Assembly (NCBI GenBank): GCA_905182985.1
Contig: CAJJDN010000050.1
Location: forward strand, 564,163 to 582,287
Direction of reading: 5' to 3'
Length of the DNA stretch: 18,125 nucleotides
DNA from: Paramecium sonneborni
Taxonomy: Eukaryota; Ciliophora; Oligohymenophorea; Peniculida; Parameciidae
Part shown: piece by piece, positions 10,709 through 18,125 of the stretch
How the letters are laid out: the number at the start of each line of letters is the position of its first letter
Numbering within the stretch: the first letter of the stretch is position 1
Translations under genes and position numbers: made by a program
The notes under the pieces: model-generated
Seen by the model: the letters and a program-made list of their open reading frames with translations, nothing else
Database searches by the model: none
Told to the model about the DNA's origin: nothing

Positions 10709-10890
10709 AATTTAATTTTAATTTAAGAAAAATAAATAGCTGATTCATTTTATTTAATAGTATAAGGGGAAATTCAATTAATATAGAAAGTGATAAAATT
10801 ATAATGATTAATGTGTAAATGGTGTATTTGGAGAAATGGAATTAGTGGAGGTTAACAAATTAAGATAACATAAAGGATACATCTTATTTT
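10709..10890 (+). pseudogene. Decayed cyclic-nucleotide-binding-domain fragment
   Basis: In the ciliate code frame 2 reads LILIQEKQIADSFYLIVQGE and then IQLIQ before TGA at 10805-10807. Frame 3 then reads NGVFGEMELVEVNKL from 10818. Together they match the cNMP-binding fold: the strand and turn typified by V(I)xxGxxGDxFYIILxGxV, then the phosphate-binding cassette GxxFGExALL. One +1 frameshift lies between the two halves. In ciliates such domains occur in potassium channels, cGMP-dependent kinases and PKA regulatory subunits; which one cannot be told. The cassette Arg that binds the cyclic phosphate is not clear. The similarity fades just before the second duplicated block begins at 10953. 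Confidence 0.6.
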
Positions 10891-10952
10891 AGAATAGGAT
10901 AAAATAAAAAAAAAGATAGGAATACATTTAAATCAATTTATAATATATGCTG

Positions 10953-13489
10953 TATCATCAATTAAAAATTCTATTGAATTCAAGTGGTTTGTATGAAACT
11001 TGTTGTTAGAACTATCATATTATAGCCTAGTTTTGGATGACAAGAAAATAATTATGTAAAAAAGAAGTATGAAATATCTAAGGCATAATTATTTATATGC
11101 TTCAAAATTATTAAAGTGCAAATAAAATATGGTTAATACTGAAAATAATTAAAAAAAGACACCAAAGAGGATAAAATATATTATAAACAATTAAGTCATC
11201 ACATCAAATTAAATTGTAAATAAAATCATTTACTTAGAAAAGTATTGATTTAAGTCAAATAAACTAATAATGATTTTCTTACTTGATCTTAATCTGAAAT
11301 CTAAAAATATATTTATAAAATATAGTATTTAATTTTAGAGTAACTTTAAATCCAAATAATTTACCTAATCTTATGAGATTCAATTTTAAGACATCTTAAT
11401 TATGTTGATCTAATTTAAGTTAATAAATCTATTATTATTATTAATATTATTATATAATCATAGACAAAATCTTTGTGTTCTTTTCAGCTAAATAATTAAG
11501 ATTATAATTACTAGATTCTAATCCAAATTATTCTTATTTATTCTTTTCTAATTTGCTTTCAGTATAATTAGGTATCCTCGCTTATGGGTAGTACAAATAC
11601 TAAATCATCTTCTAGATCATTATATATTTATAATGTTTAATTAGCTGGTTATTATAATCATAAATAATAATGATACATATATATTTTTTGTACCTTGTTC
11701 TGAAAATTGTTATTCCCAATAAGATTAATAGCTTTTACAAAAACTAGAGTATGTGAATTGAATTACGTTAATTTAATTTTCAGGGAAGACAACAACAATA
11801 TTAAATTTTATTCTCTTTACAATACTTATCAATAGTTAAAGTCTTTCATCTTGCTCACCTCAAATATAATTCATAAATTAAATTATACTAGTATCAATAA
11901 ATTCATAGTTTATTCACAAAAATAGTTATTGATACTAGTATACTTATACTAGTTTCGTACAATTTATGCTCTAACAATAATCTACTCTCATGTCAAGAGG
12001 TTCATCATATTTCATAAAATAAATATATAAAATTACAGAATATTAATTTCTTAAATTGAAATATTGTATGTAAATTTATTTTATTGAAACTATCATAAGT
12101 TTAATTATTGAAGTTTAAGTAGATTTATCTAAATCTTCTTAATTAATTTAAATTATCTAAAATATTTAACATAATCATATTACACTTCTATTGACCTTAA
12201 ACAATAATGTTCCATCTATTNTATCATCAATTAAAAATTCTATTGAATTCAAGTGGTTTGTATGAAACTTGTTGTTAGAACTATCATATTATAGCCTAGT
12301 TTTGGATGACAAGAAAATAATTATGTAAAAAAGAAGTATGAAATATCTAAGGCATAATTATTTATATGCTTCAAAATTATTAAAGTGCAAATAAAATATG
12401 GTTAATACTGAAAATAATTAAAAAAAGACACCAAAGAGGATAAAATATATTATAAACAATTAAGTCATCACATCAAATTAAATTGTAAATAAAATCATTT
12501 ACTTAGAAAAGTATTGATTTAAGTCAAATAAACTAATAATGATTTTCTTACTTGATCTTAATCTGAAATCTAAAAATATATTTATAAAATATAGTATTTA
12601 ATTTTAGAGTAACTTTAAATCCAAATAATTTACCTAATCTTATGAGATTCAATTTTAAGACATCTTAATTATGTTGATCTAATTTAAGTTAATAAATCTA
12701 TTATTATTATTAATATTATTATATAATCATAGACAAAATCTTTGTGTTCTTTTCAGCTAAATAATTAAGATTATAATTACTAGATTCTAATCCAAATTAT
12801 TCTTATTTATTCTTTTCTAATTTGCTTTCAGTATAATTAGGTATCCTCGCTTATGGGTAGTACAAATACTAAATCATCTTCTAGATCATTATATATTTAT
12901 AATGTTTAATTAGCTGGTTATTATAATCATAAATAATAATGATACATATATATTTTTTGTACCTTGTTCTGAAAATTGTTATTCCCAATAAGATTAATAG
13001 CTTTTACAAAAACTAGAGTATGTGAATTGAATTACGTTAATTTAATTTTCAGGGAAGACAACAACAATATTAAATTTTATTCTCTTTACAATACTTATCA
13101 ATAGTTAAAGTCTTTCATCTTGCTCACCTCAAATATAATTCATAAATTAAATTATACTAGTATCAATAAATTCATAGTTTATTCACAAAAATAGTTATTG
13201 ATACTAGTATACTTATACTAGTTTCGTACAATTTATGCTCTAACAATAATCTACTCTCATGTCAAGAGGTTCATCATATTTCATAAAATAAATATATAAA
13301 ATTACAGAATATTAATTTCTTAAATTGAAATATTGTATGTAAATTTATTTTATTGAAACTATCATAAGTTTAATTATTGAAGTTTAAGTAGATTTATCTA
13401 AATCTTCTTAATTAATTTAAATTATCTAAAATATTTAACATAATCATATTACACTTCTATTGACCTTAAACAATAATGTTCCATCTATT
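10953..13489. repeat. Direct duplication of 1,268 bp flanking a single N
   Basis: Bases 10953-12220 recur at 12222-13489 (offset 1,269) with no difference noticed, separated only by the N at 12221. Flanks before 10953 and after 13489 are unique. As with the other two pairs, this most simply reflects overlapping contig ends placed side by side. Within each copy I recognise no gene. The minus strand holds a piece ending in QFKKLIFCNFIYLFYEI and, in another frame, YDEPLDMRVDYCQSINC, so a degenerate minus-strand gene is possible. Confidence 0.96.
11884..11942. repeat. Perfect 17-bp inverted repeat with 25-nt spacer
   Basis: TATACTAGTATCAATAA (11884-11900) pairs exactly with TTATTGATACTAGTATA (11926-11942). 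Each arm also contains the palindrome ACTAGT, and another ACTAGT lies just downstream (about 11949). The structure repeats at 13153-13211 because it lies in the duplicated block. It could be a hairpin or a recognition site; nothing nearby decides this. Confidence 0.75.
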
Positions 13490-13792
13490 TGTTTTAATTA
13501 GTTTTCTTAATTGATTTCTAGAAATATTGAATATTTAAAGAAACTATTATTTAATAATATTAAGAATCAATGTTCAATTCTCTTTAATGAAGTTATATGA
13601 AGCAAATCACATAAAATATTTAAATATAGTATAGAATAACAACATGGTTGTTTTATCTATTTTTCTGCGACTAATTAAATAACTCCTACTAGTGGGACAA
13701 CAATCAATATGGCTAACACTTCAGGCAAACATCATTAATTATGCTTTCAGCTTTAAATGAAAACTTTTCCTTCAATTTAAATAATTTAAAAT
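13490..13792. other. Unique AT-rich spacer upstream of the small Cys-rich gene
   Basis: About 300 bp between the end of the second duplicated block and the tandem element at 13793. No gene or RNA recognised. Confidence 0.4.
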
Positions 13793-13850
13793 TTTTAGAA
13801 TTTATCAGAATTTACGCATTTTAGAATTTATCAGAATTTACGCATTTTAG
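13793..13850 (+). promoter_or_regulatory. Tandem 26-bp repeat upstream of the small Cys-rich gene
   Basis: Two identical 26-bp units (13793-13818, 13819-13844), each starting TTTTAGAATTTATCAGAATT and ending in TACGCA, are followed by a partial third unit (TTTTAG at 13845). The 15-mer TAGAATTTATCAGAA at 13796-13810 and 13822-13836 is the same as that doubled upstream of the eEF2 relic. The proximal copy ends 63 nt before the ATG at 13900. A regulatory role is inferred. Confidence 0.6.
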
Positions 13851-13899
13851 CATTTTAAATTTCATCGTAAAATCAAATCTTCATTATATAATTTATTAA

Positions 13900-14127
13900 A
13901 TGGCATAGATTGGTGCAGCAATGGATAGTCTAGTGAAAATTTACAATAATTTAAAACAAAGAAACACCGGAGAAGTTGTAGATGATTAAGGATGTAAAAA
14001 GATGGTTTATACTTTTGTCAAATAAGGACAATTAGACGGACCAGGAAAAATAGTTGGGAAATGTGGAACCAAAAAAGACCATGCTCGGGTTTTCTGTTGC
14101 CAAAATTGTTTTTCACATTATCAATGA
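13900..14127 (+). CDS. Small Cys-rich protein, putative zinc-binding (75 aa)
   Basis: This is the cleanest intact gene in the window. From ATG at 13900 to TGA at 14125-14127 it encodes 75 residues in the ciliate code, with Gln at TAG (residue 3) and at two in-frame TAA codons. The N-terminal 30 residues (MAQIGAAMDSLVKIYNNLKQ...) look helical. The C-terminal 45 hold Cys32, Cys55, His61, Cys66, Cys67, Cys70 and His73, an arrangement that could bind zinc, around QLDGPGKIVGKCGTKKDHAR. No signal peptide or membrane segment is visible. Its base composition is visibly richer in G+C than the flanks, and there are no lesions, unlike the relics around it. Upstream is the tandem TAGAATTTATCAGAA element shared with eEF2. 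I do not recognise the family, so function is open; nucleic-acid or ribosome association is only a guess from the basic Cys-rich tail. Confidence 0.7.
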
Positions 14128-14280
14128 ATATCAATCAATCATACAAATATATTTTATATCCTTCATTCATCATGGTTCTTAAAGTAATTGAGAATTAATT
14201 CATTAATTCAAAGTTATCAGCCTAAGTTACTTTCCGATTGCACAATTTGATTGGATTTTTTTATAGATATATTCAAATAA

Positions 14281-14325
14281 GGTTCAGAAAAGGGAACAAA
14301 AAATTGTTCTCCTTTTTTCAGATGG
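14281..14325. repeat. Imperfect inverted repeat downstream of the small gene
   Basis: A purine-rich arm ending GGGAACAA is followed after a few A residues by TTGTTCTCC and a T tract ending in CAG, its imperfect complement. It could form an RNA hairpin about 155 nt past the stop at 14127. A role in 3' end formation is possible but not shown. Confidence 0.4.
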
Positions 14326-14373
14326 TTCTAAATTTATAAAGAAGAACTATATTTTTGCTATTTCTCATAAACT

Positions 14374-14622
14374 ATGAGTAGCACCAAAGGCAAGGAATTT
14401 ATAAGAAGTATAGTATAAAATAGATCTTATATGAAGCAAATGCTTAAAGTAGGTACTAATAAACATTCAGAAAGACAATCAAGGGTATTCAACCAGATTT
14501 CTATTAACTTAATGAAAAAAGATATAAATGTTATAGAATTTCTATAAGATAAAGTTATAGAATTCTATAAGTTATTCTAATAAATTATAATATATGTTGA
14601 ATGTATTATTTAAAATTATTGA
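14374..14622 (+). CDS. Hypothetical 82-residue ciliate-code ORF
   Basis: ATG at 14374 opens a frame of 82 residues to TGA at 14620-14622, starting MSSTKGKEFIRSIVQNRSYM and continuing with a basic, Gln- and Asn-containing sequence including VFNQISINLMKKDINVIEFL. The length and start context make a small gene possible, but no family is recognised and chance cannot be excluded. The copy at 16234-16482 belongs to the duplicated block. Confidence 0.3.
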
Positions 14623-14726
14623 TTATGTTGATATTGTATATAAAAATATGTATAATAAAAATTTGGTTGTTAATGATGCAATAATTGTAAATCTATAAAA
14701 ATAAAGATATAATGTTGAATATTTGA

Positions 14727-15392
14727 ATATAAATATAGGTAATCCAAGAGAATTCTAGAATTATTATAATTATTGACATTTCACAAATAGAATACAATAT
14801 AATAGAAAAGAGAATTAGTGATATGGAAATGATAAATAAACTAGTGGCATCAACAAAACAATTGACATATTAATAAACTCTTAATGTTTCTAAATATAAA
14901 ATAAAATTAAAAGTTGGTGGAGTAAAATAATCATAAAGAGACAATTCGAATTAATTCAATTCATAAAATGCTTAAATATTACTATGTGTCCTCAATAAAG
15001 ACATTTAAAAGGCATAAATATTACAATGTCATCAAACTCGTTAATCATATTTATTTTCACCTTAACATCAATTTTAATCTCCTTAAATTTTATTCTAATC
15101 TCCAACATTAAAGATTAAAAACAATAATAATTCTTTTCATAAGTACCATCTTAAAGCTGCATCTTTTATTTTATTAATTCAAAAACTTCCTTCCTTTTTT
15201 TTTTTTTGGGTTTTAAAATTTAAAAGTATCTCTATGAATTTAAATTCCAACAATGTTTAATTGTCTGAAGATTCTTAATTAGTTTTAAACTAAAAACTTT
15301 TGCATGGGTTTGGGTTTGGTTTTGACTACATTACAATATTACTATCACACAACGTACGTAGTACTATGGTTAGACATGTTAGGAAAAGCTGA
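14727..15392 (+). CDS. Long unrecognised ciliate-code open frame (221 codons)
   Basis: I walked this frame codon by codon: it is open from just after TGA 14724-14726 to TGA 15390-15392. The first ATG is at 14823 (189 residues from there). Much of it is low-complexity and Gln-rich because of TAA and TAG codons (for example FSPQHQFQSPQILFQSP). A poly-T tract yields FFFF and the telomere-like tract yields GFGFGF. Those features suggest non-coding DNA that happens to lack TGA. It is listed because it is the longest open frame of the window. Its copy is at 16587-17252. Confidence 0.2.
15195..15207. repeat. Poly-T tract followed by GGGTTTT
   Basis: Thirteen consecutive T residues are followed by GGGTTTTAAAA. 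The copy is at 17055-17067. Likely a slippage-prone simple repeat. Confidence 0.6.
15306..15319 (+). repeat. Short telomere-like tract GGGTTTGGGTTTGG
   Basis: Two and a third units of GGGTTT, one of the two telomeric hexamers used by Paramecium (the other is GGGGTT), run in the plus direction. With so few units it may be chance or a relic of a healed or internalised telomere. The copy is at 17166-17179. Confidence 0.5.
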
Positions 15393-15408
15393 GAAAAGGG
15401 CTTCACCG

Positions 15409-15436
15409 TCCCCAATCGCCAATTGGCGATTGGGGA
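15409..15436. repeat. Perfect 28-bp GC-containing palindrome
   Basis: TCCCCAATCGCC is followed by AATT and then GGCGATTGGGGA, its exact reverse complement. It is one of the most G+C-rich spots in the window. Its right arm runs into heptamer repeats. The copy is at 17269-17296. It could be a protein-binding site or a cruciform-forming sequence. Confidence 0.8.
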
Positions 15437-15448
15437 TTGGGGATTGAG
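15428..15448 (+). repeat. GATTGGG heptamer repeat (3 units)
   Basis: GATTGGG GATTGGG GATTGAG, overlapping the right arm of the palindrome. The unit is the complement of CCCAATC and stands out in this AT-rich DNA. The copy is at 17288-17308. Confidence 0.7.
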
Positions 15449-15484
15449 ATATGAAGGAAATATTAATATTATGTATAAAAATAT

Positions 15485-15660
15485 AAATGAAAATGAAATT
15501 TAACATTGAATTTATAAGAATTAAAATAACCTATGAAATTGTAAATGAAAATTAATTTAACAATGAAATTATAAGAAAAATTAAATTTCCCTAAAAAAAT
15601 ACAAATGAAAATGAAATTTAACAATGAAATTATAAGAAAAATTAAATTACTCTGAACAAA
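15485..15660. repeat. Minisatellite of about 58-60 bp, 3 diverged units
   Basis: Units start at 15485, 15543 and 15603, each beginning AAATGAAAAT and containing a TTTAACAATGAAATTATAAG-like core (TTTAACATTGAATTTATAAG in the first). The minus-strand standard-code frame at 15469-15741 is a product of this periodicity and is not treated as a gene. The copy is at 17345-17520. Confidence 0.75.
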
Positions 15661-15670
15661 AAGAAAAAAG

Positions 15671-15742
15671 TCATTACTAAAATAAAAATCATTGTCTAAA
15701 CAAAAATCATTACTACCAAAAATATCATTGTCTAAACACAAT
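15671..15742. repeat. 36-bp tandem repeat, 2 units
   Basis: TCATTACTA recurs at 15671 and 15707, and ATCATTGTCTAAACA at 15688 and 15724, both 36 bp apart. The copy is at 17531-17602. It directly follows the 58-60-bp minisatellite. Confidence 0.7.
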
Positions 15743-15813
15743 TCAATAATTAAATATAAATCATGACTACAATAAATGTCACTTTAAAAATAAAATCATT
15801 AAAAAATTTTATN

Positions 15814-15987
15814 AAACAAAGAAACACCGGAGAAGTTGTAGATGATTAAGGATGTAAAAAGATGGTTTATACTTTTGTCAAATAAGGACAATTAGACGGA
15901 CCAGGAAAAATAGTTGGGAAATGTGGAACCAAAAAAGACCATGCTCGGGTTTTCTGTTGCCAAAATTGTTTTTCACATTATCAATGA
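15814..15987 (+). pseudogene. 5'-truncated second copy of the small Cys-rich gene
   Basis: Identical to codons 19-75 plus the stop of the gene at 13900-14127, beginning immediately after the N at 15813. The start codon, first 18 codons and upstream tandem element are missing. This truncation is almost certainly a product of the assembly join and not a biological pseudogene. Confidence 0.85.
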
Positions 15988-17672
15988 ATATCAATCAATC
16001 ATACAAATATATTTTATATCCTTCATTCATCATGGTTCTTAAAGTAATTGAGAATTAATTCATTAATTCAAAGTTATCAGCCTAAGTTACTTTCCGATTG
16101 CACAATTTGATTGGATTTTTTTATAGATATATTCAAATAAGGTTCAGAAAAGGGAACAAAAAATTGTTCTCCTTTTTTCAGATGGTTCTAAATTTATAAA
16201 GAAGAACTATATTTTTGCTATTTCTCATAAACTATGAGTAGCACCAAAGGCAAGGAATTTATAAGAAGTATAGTATAAAATAGATCTTATATGAAGCAAA
16301 TGCTTAAAGTAGGTACTAATAAACATTCAGAAAGACAATCAAGGGTATTCAACCAGATTTCTATTAACTTAATGAAAAAAGATATAAATGTTATAGAATT
16401 TCTATAAGATAAAGTTATAGAATTCTATAAGTTATTCTAATAAATTATAATATATGTTGAATGTATTATTTAAAATTATTGATTATGTTGATATTGTATA
16501 TAAAAATATGTATAATAAAAATTTGGTTGTTAATGATGCAATAATTGTAAATCTATAAAAATAAAGATATAATGTTGAATATTTGAATATAAATATAGGT
16601 AATCCAAGAGAATTCTAGAATTATTATAATTATTGACATTTCACAAATAGAATACAATATAATAGAAAAGAGAATTAGTGATATGGAAATGATAAATAAA
16701 CTAGTGGCATCAACAAAACAATTGACATATTAATAAACTCTTAATGTTTCTAAATATAAAATAAAATTAAAAGTTGGTGGAGTAAAATAATCATAAAGAG
16801 ACAATTCGAATTAATTCAATTCATAAAATGCTTAAATATTACTATGTGTCCTCAATAAAGACATTTAAAAGGCATAAATATTACAATGTCATCAAACTCG
16901 TTAATCATATTTATTTTCACCTTAACATCAATTTTAATCTCCTTAAATTTTATTCTAATCTCCAACATTAAAGATTAAAAACAATAATAATTCTTTTCAT
17001 AAGTACCATCTTAAAGCTGCATCTTTTATTTTATTAATTCAAAAACTTCCTTCCTTTTTTTTTTTTTGGGTTTTAAAATTTAAAAGTATCTCTATGAATT
17101 TAAATTCCAACAATGTTTAATTGTCTGAAGATTCTTAATTAGTTTTAAACTAAAAACTTTTGCATGGGTTTGGGTTTGGTTTTGACTACATTACAATATT
17201 ACTATCACACAACGTACGTAGTACTATGGTTAGACATGTTAGGAAAAGCTGAGAAAAGGGCTTCACCGTCCCCAATCGCCAATTGGCGATTGGGGATTGG
17301 GGATTGAGATATGAAGGAAATATTAATATTATGTATAAAAATATAAATGAAAATGAAATTTAACATTGAATTTATAAGAATTAAAATAACCTATGAAATT
17401 GTAAATGAAAATTAATTTAACAATGAAATTATAAGAAAAATTAAATTTCCCTAAAAAAATACAAATGAAAATGAAATTTAACAATGAAATTATAAGAAAA
17501 ATTAAATTACTCTGAACAAAAAGAAAAAAGTCATTACTAAAATAAAAATCATTGTCTAAACAAAAATCATTACTACCAAAAATATCATTGTCTAAACACA
17601 ATTCAATAATTAAATATAAATCATGACTACAATAAAAGTCACTTTAAAAATAAAATCATTAAAAAATTTTAT

Positions 17673-17892
17673 TATATGACAAAAAATTTATTATATAAGA
17701 AAAATAAAATATTATTAGAATGTTAAAATTTTCTATTAAGCAAAGATTAATTTTTTTATATGTAATATTTAAAAAAGCTTAGGTAAAATTTTTAGGGTCC
17801 AATTTTTGGGTCATGAGTTTTCACTCACCAATTTAAAGAGTATTTTGATTGGAGATAGCTGGAAAAAGATTAAGCGTCAAAAAATAAGATAA
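17673..17892. other. Unique AT-rich spacer after the third duplication
   Basis: Starts as very AT-rich sequence, then shifts near 17795 to a less AT-rich composition (GGGTCCAATTTTTGGGTCATG). No gene recognised. Confidence 0.4.
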
Positions 17893-18105
17893 ATGGCATA
17901 GGTTTCAAGCTTCTAACTGTATTTTTAAGAATAGATTGACAAGAAAGATTATTTTTCCTAAGGTCACTTTTCTACAAGAAGGAGGTTCTATTTTGATCCT
18001 ATATTAATAGTAATGAATAGAGCGCCAAAAAGTGAATTAAACGCAGTGTATTTCAGCCTTCTAGCGTTAAAATTAAGTACCTTTTGATAAGCGTGAAAAA
18101 AATTA
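17873..18105 (+). repeat. Dispersed AGCGNNAAAA motif, 4 copies
   Basis: AGCGTCAAAA (17873), AGCGCCAAAA (18021), AGCGTTAAAA (18063) and AGCGTGAAAA (18090) are all in the same orientation within about 230 bp, in DNA where CG is rare. They could be binding sites or diverged repeats; the last two are 27 bp apart. Confidence 0.4.
17893..18087 (+). CDS. Hypothetical 64-residue ciliate-code ORF
   Basis: ATG at 17893 to TGA at 18085-18087 gives 64 residues in the ciliate code, starting MAQVSSFQLYFQEQIDKKDY and ending in a hydrophobic LNAVYFSLLALKLSTF. The middle has STRRRFYFDPILIVMNRAPK. Its first nine bases, ATGGCATAG, and the preceding TAA match the start of the gene at 13900, though the proteins then differ. 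It is less AT-rich than its flanks, which supports coding. No family recognised; a short or truncated gene is possible. Confidence 0.35.
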
Positions 18106-18125
18106 AAAATTTTCCAAGGGGGTAC

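Larger units (their letters stand above)
13954..17672. repeat. Direct duplication of 1,859 bp flanking a single N
   Basis: Bases 13954-15812 recur at 15814-17672 (offset 1,860), separated only by the N at 15813. One mismatch was seen: T at 15777 against A at 17637, just 35 bases from the end of the left copy, where contig ends are error-prone. The right copy begins exactly inside codon 19 of the small Cys-rich gene, so it lacks that gene's start and promoter. This again looks like an unmerged contig overlap. Confidence 0.97.

Noticed and set aside
9838..13836. A 4-kb transposon with inverted terminal repeats
   Set aside because: The paired motifs are inverted relative to each other, but unit lengths differ (19 and 26 bp), flanking bases are not conserved, no transposase is seen, and each pair sits at a promoter-like distance from a start codon.
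15469..17601. Two 90-codon minus-strand frames rich in Phe, Asn and Ile as genes
   Set aside because: They are produced by the 58-60-bp and 36-bp tandem repeats and are duplicated with the third block. They read as low-complexity sequence.
13954..17672. A real tandem gene duplication of the small Cys-rich gene
   Set aside because: The second copy starts exactly at an N inside codon 19, lacks the start and promoter and is otherwise identical, which fits an assembly join better.
1..18125. TGA as Trp or Cys (another ciliate code), which would remove many stops
   Set aside because: In the eEF2 and kinase relics the TGA codons fall on conserved Gly and Arg positions, one base change from GGA and AGA, so they are mutations and not reassigned codons.
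1..18125. CRISPR arrays, bacterial operons, rRNA or tRNA genes
   Set aside because: No regular spaced repeats, no Shine-Dalgarno-linked gene runs and no cloverleaf or rRNA core motifs were seen; the content is eukaryotic.

Overview
This window is very AT-rich (roughly a quarter G+C by eye) and is best read with a ciliate nuclear code in which TAA and TAG mean Gln and only TGA stops. The strongest support is a broken translation elongation factor 2 (eEF2) gene on the minus strand (9771 to about 8700). In it, Gln positions conserved in eEF2 (VDQIREIM, VCVQT, VLRQ, AQxYR) fall on TAA or TAG. A degenerate block of Cys-rich repeats resembling Paramecium surface antigens and a short GGGTTT tract of the Paramecium telomeric type point to Paramecium or a close relative. 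Almost no gene is intact over 18 kb, which is unlike a gene-dense ciliate macronuclear chromosome. The window may therefore be germline-limited (micronuclear) or otherwise decayed DNA; that is inference.

Layout. 1-2239: overlapping open stretches in the ciliate code, broken by frameshifts and TGA, not recognised. 2240-4406: a 1,083-bp block present twice around a single N. 4407-6900: unrecognised degenerate sequence holding a 153-codon open frame. 6921-7770 (+): decayed surface-antigen-type Cys-rich repeats. 7765-8080 (-): decayed protein kinase fragment. 8700-9771 (-): eEF2 pseudogene. 9838-9875: tandem element upstream of eEF2. 10709-10890 (+): decayed cyclic-nucleotide-binding-domain fragment. 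10953-13489: a 1,268-bp block present twice around an N. 13793-13850: tandem element upstream of an intact 75-residue Cys-rich gene (13900-14127). 13954-17672: a 1,859-bp block present twice around an N, carrying most of that small gene, telomere-like and palindromic sequence, and minisatellites. 17673-18125: unique tail with a possible 64-residue gene.

Two points matter most to a reader. First, each of the three large duplications has the form R-N-R and the copies are practically identical. This is what unmerged overlapping contigs look like, so the real locus is probably about 13.9 kb and everything in the second copies should not be counted twice. Second, a 15-bp motif, TAGAATTTATCAGAA, occurs as a tandem pair upstream of both the eEF2 start and the small Cys-rich gene start, in the same orientation relative to each gene and at nearly the same distance (66 and 63 nt to the ATG). 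It is a candidate ciliate promoter element.

No operon, tRNA, rRNA, CRISPR array or recognisable transposase was seen. The recognisable genes are unrelated housekeeping, signalling or surface-protein families in mixed orientation, so no pathway links them.
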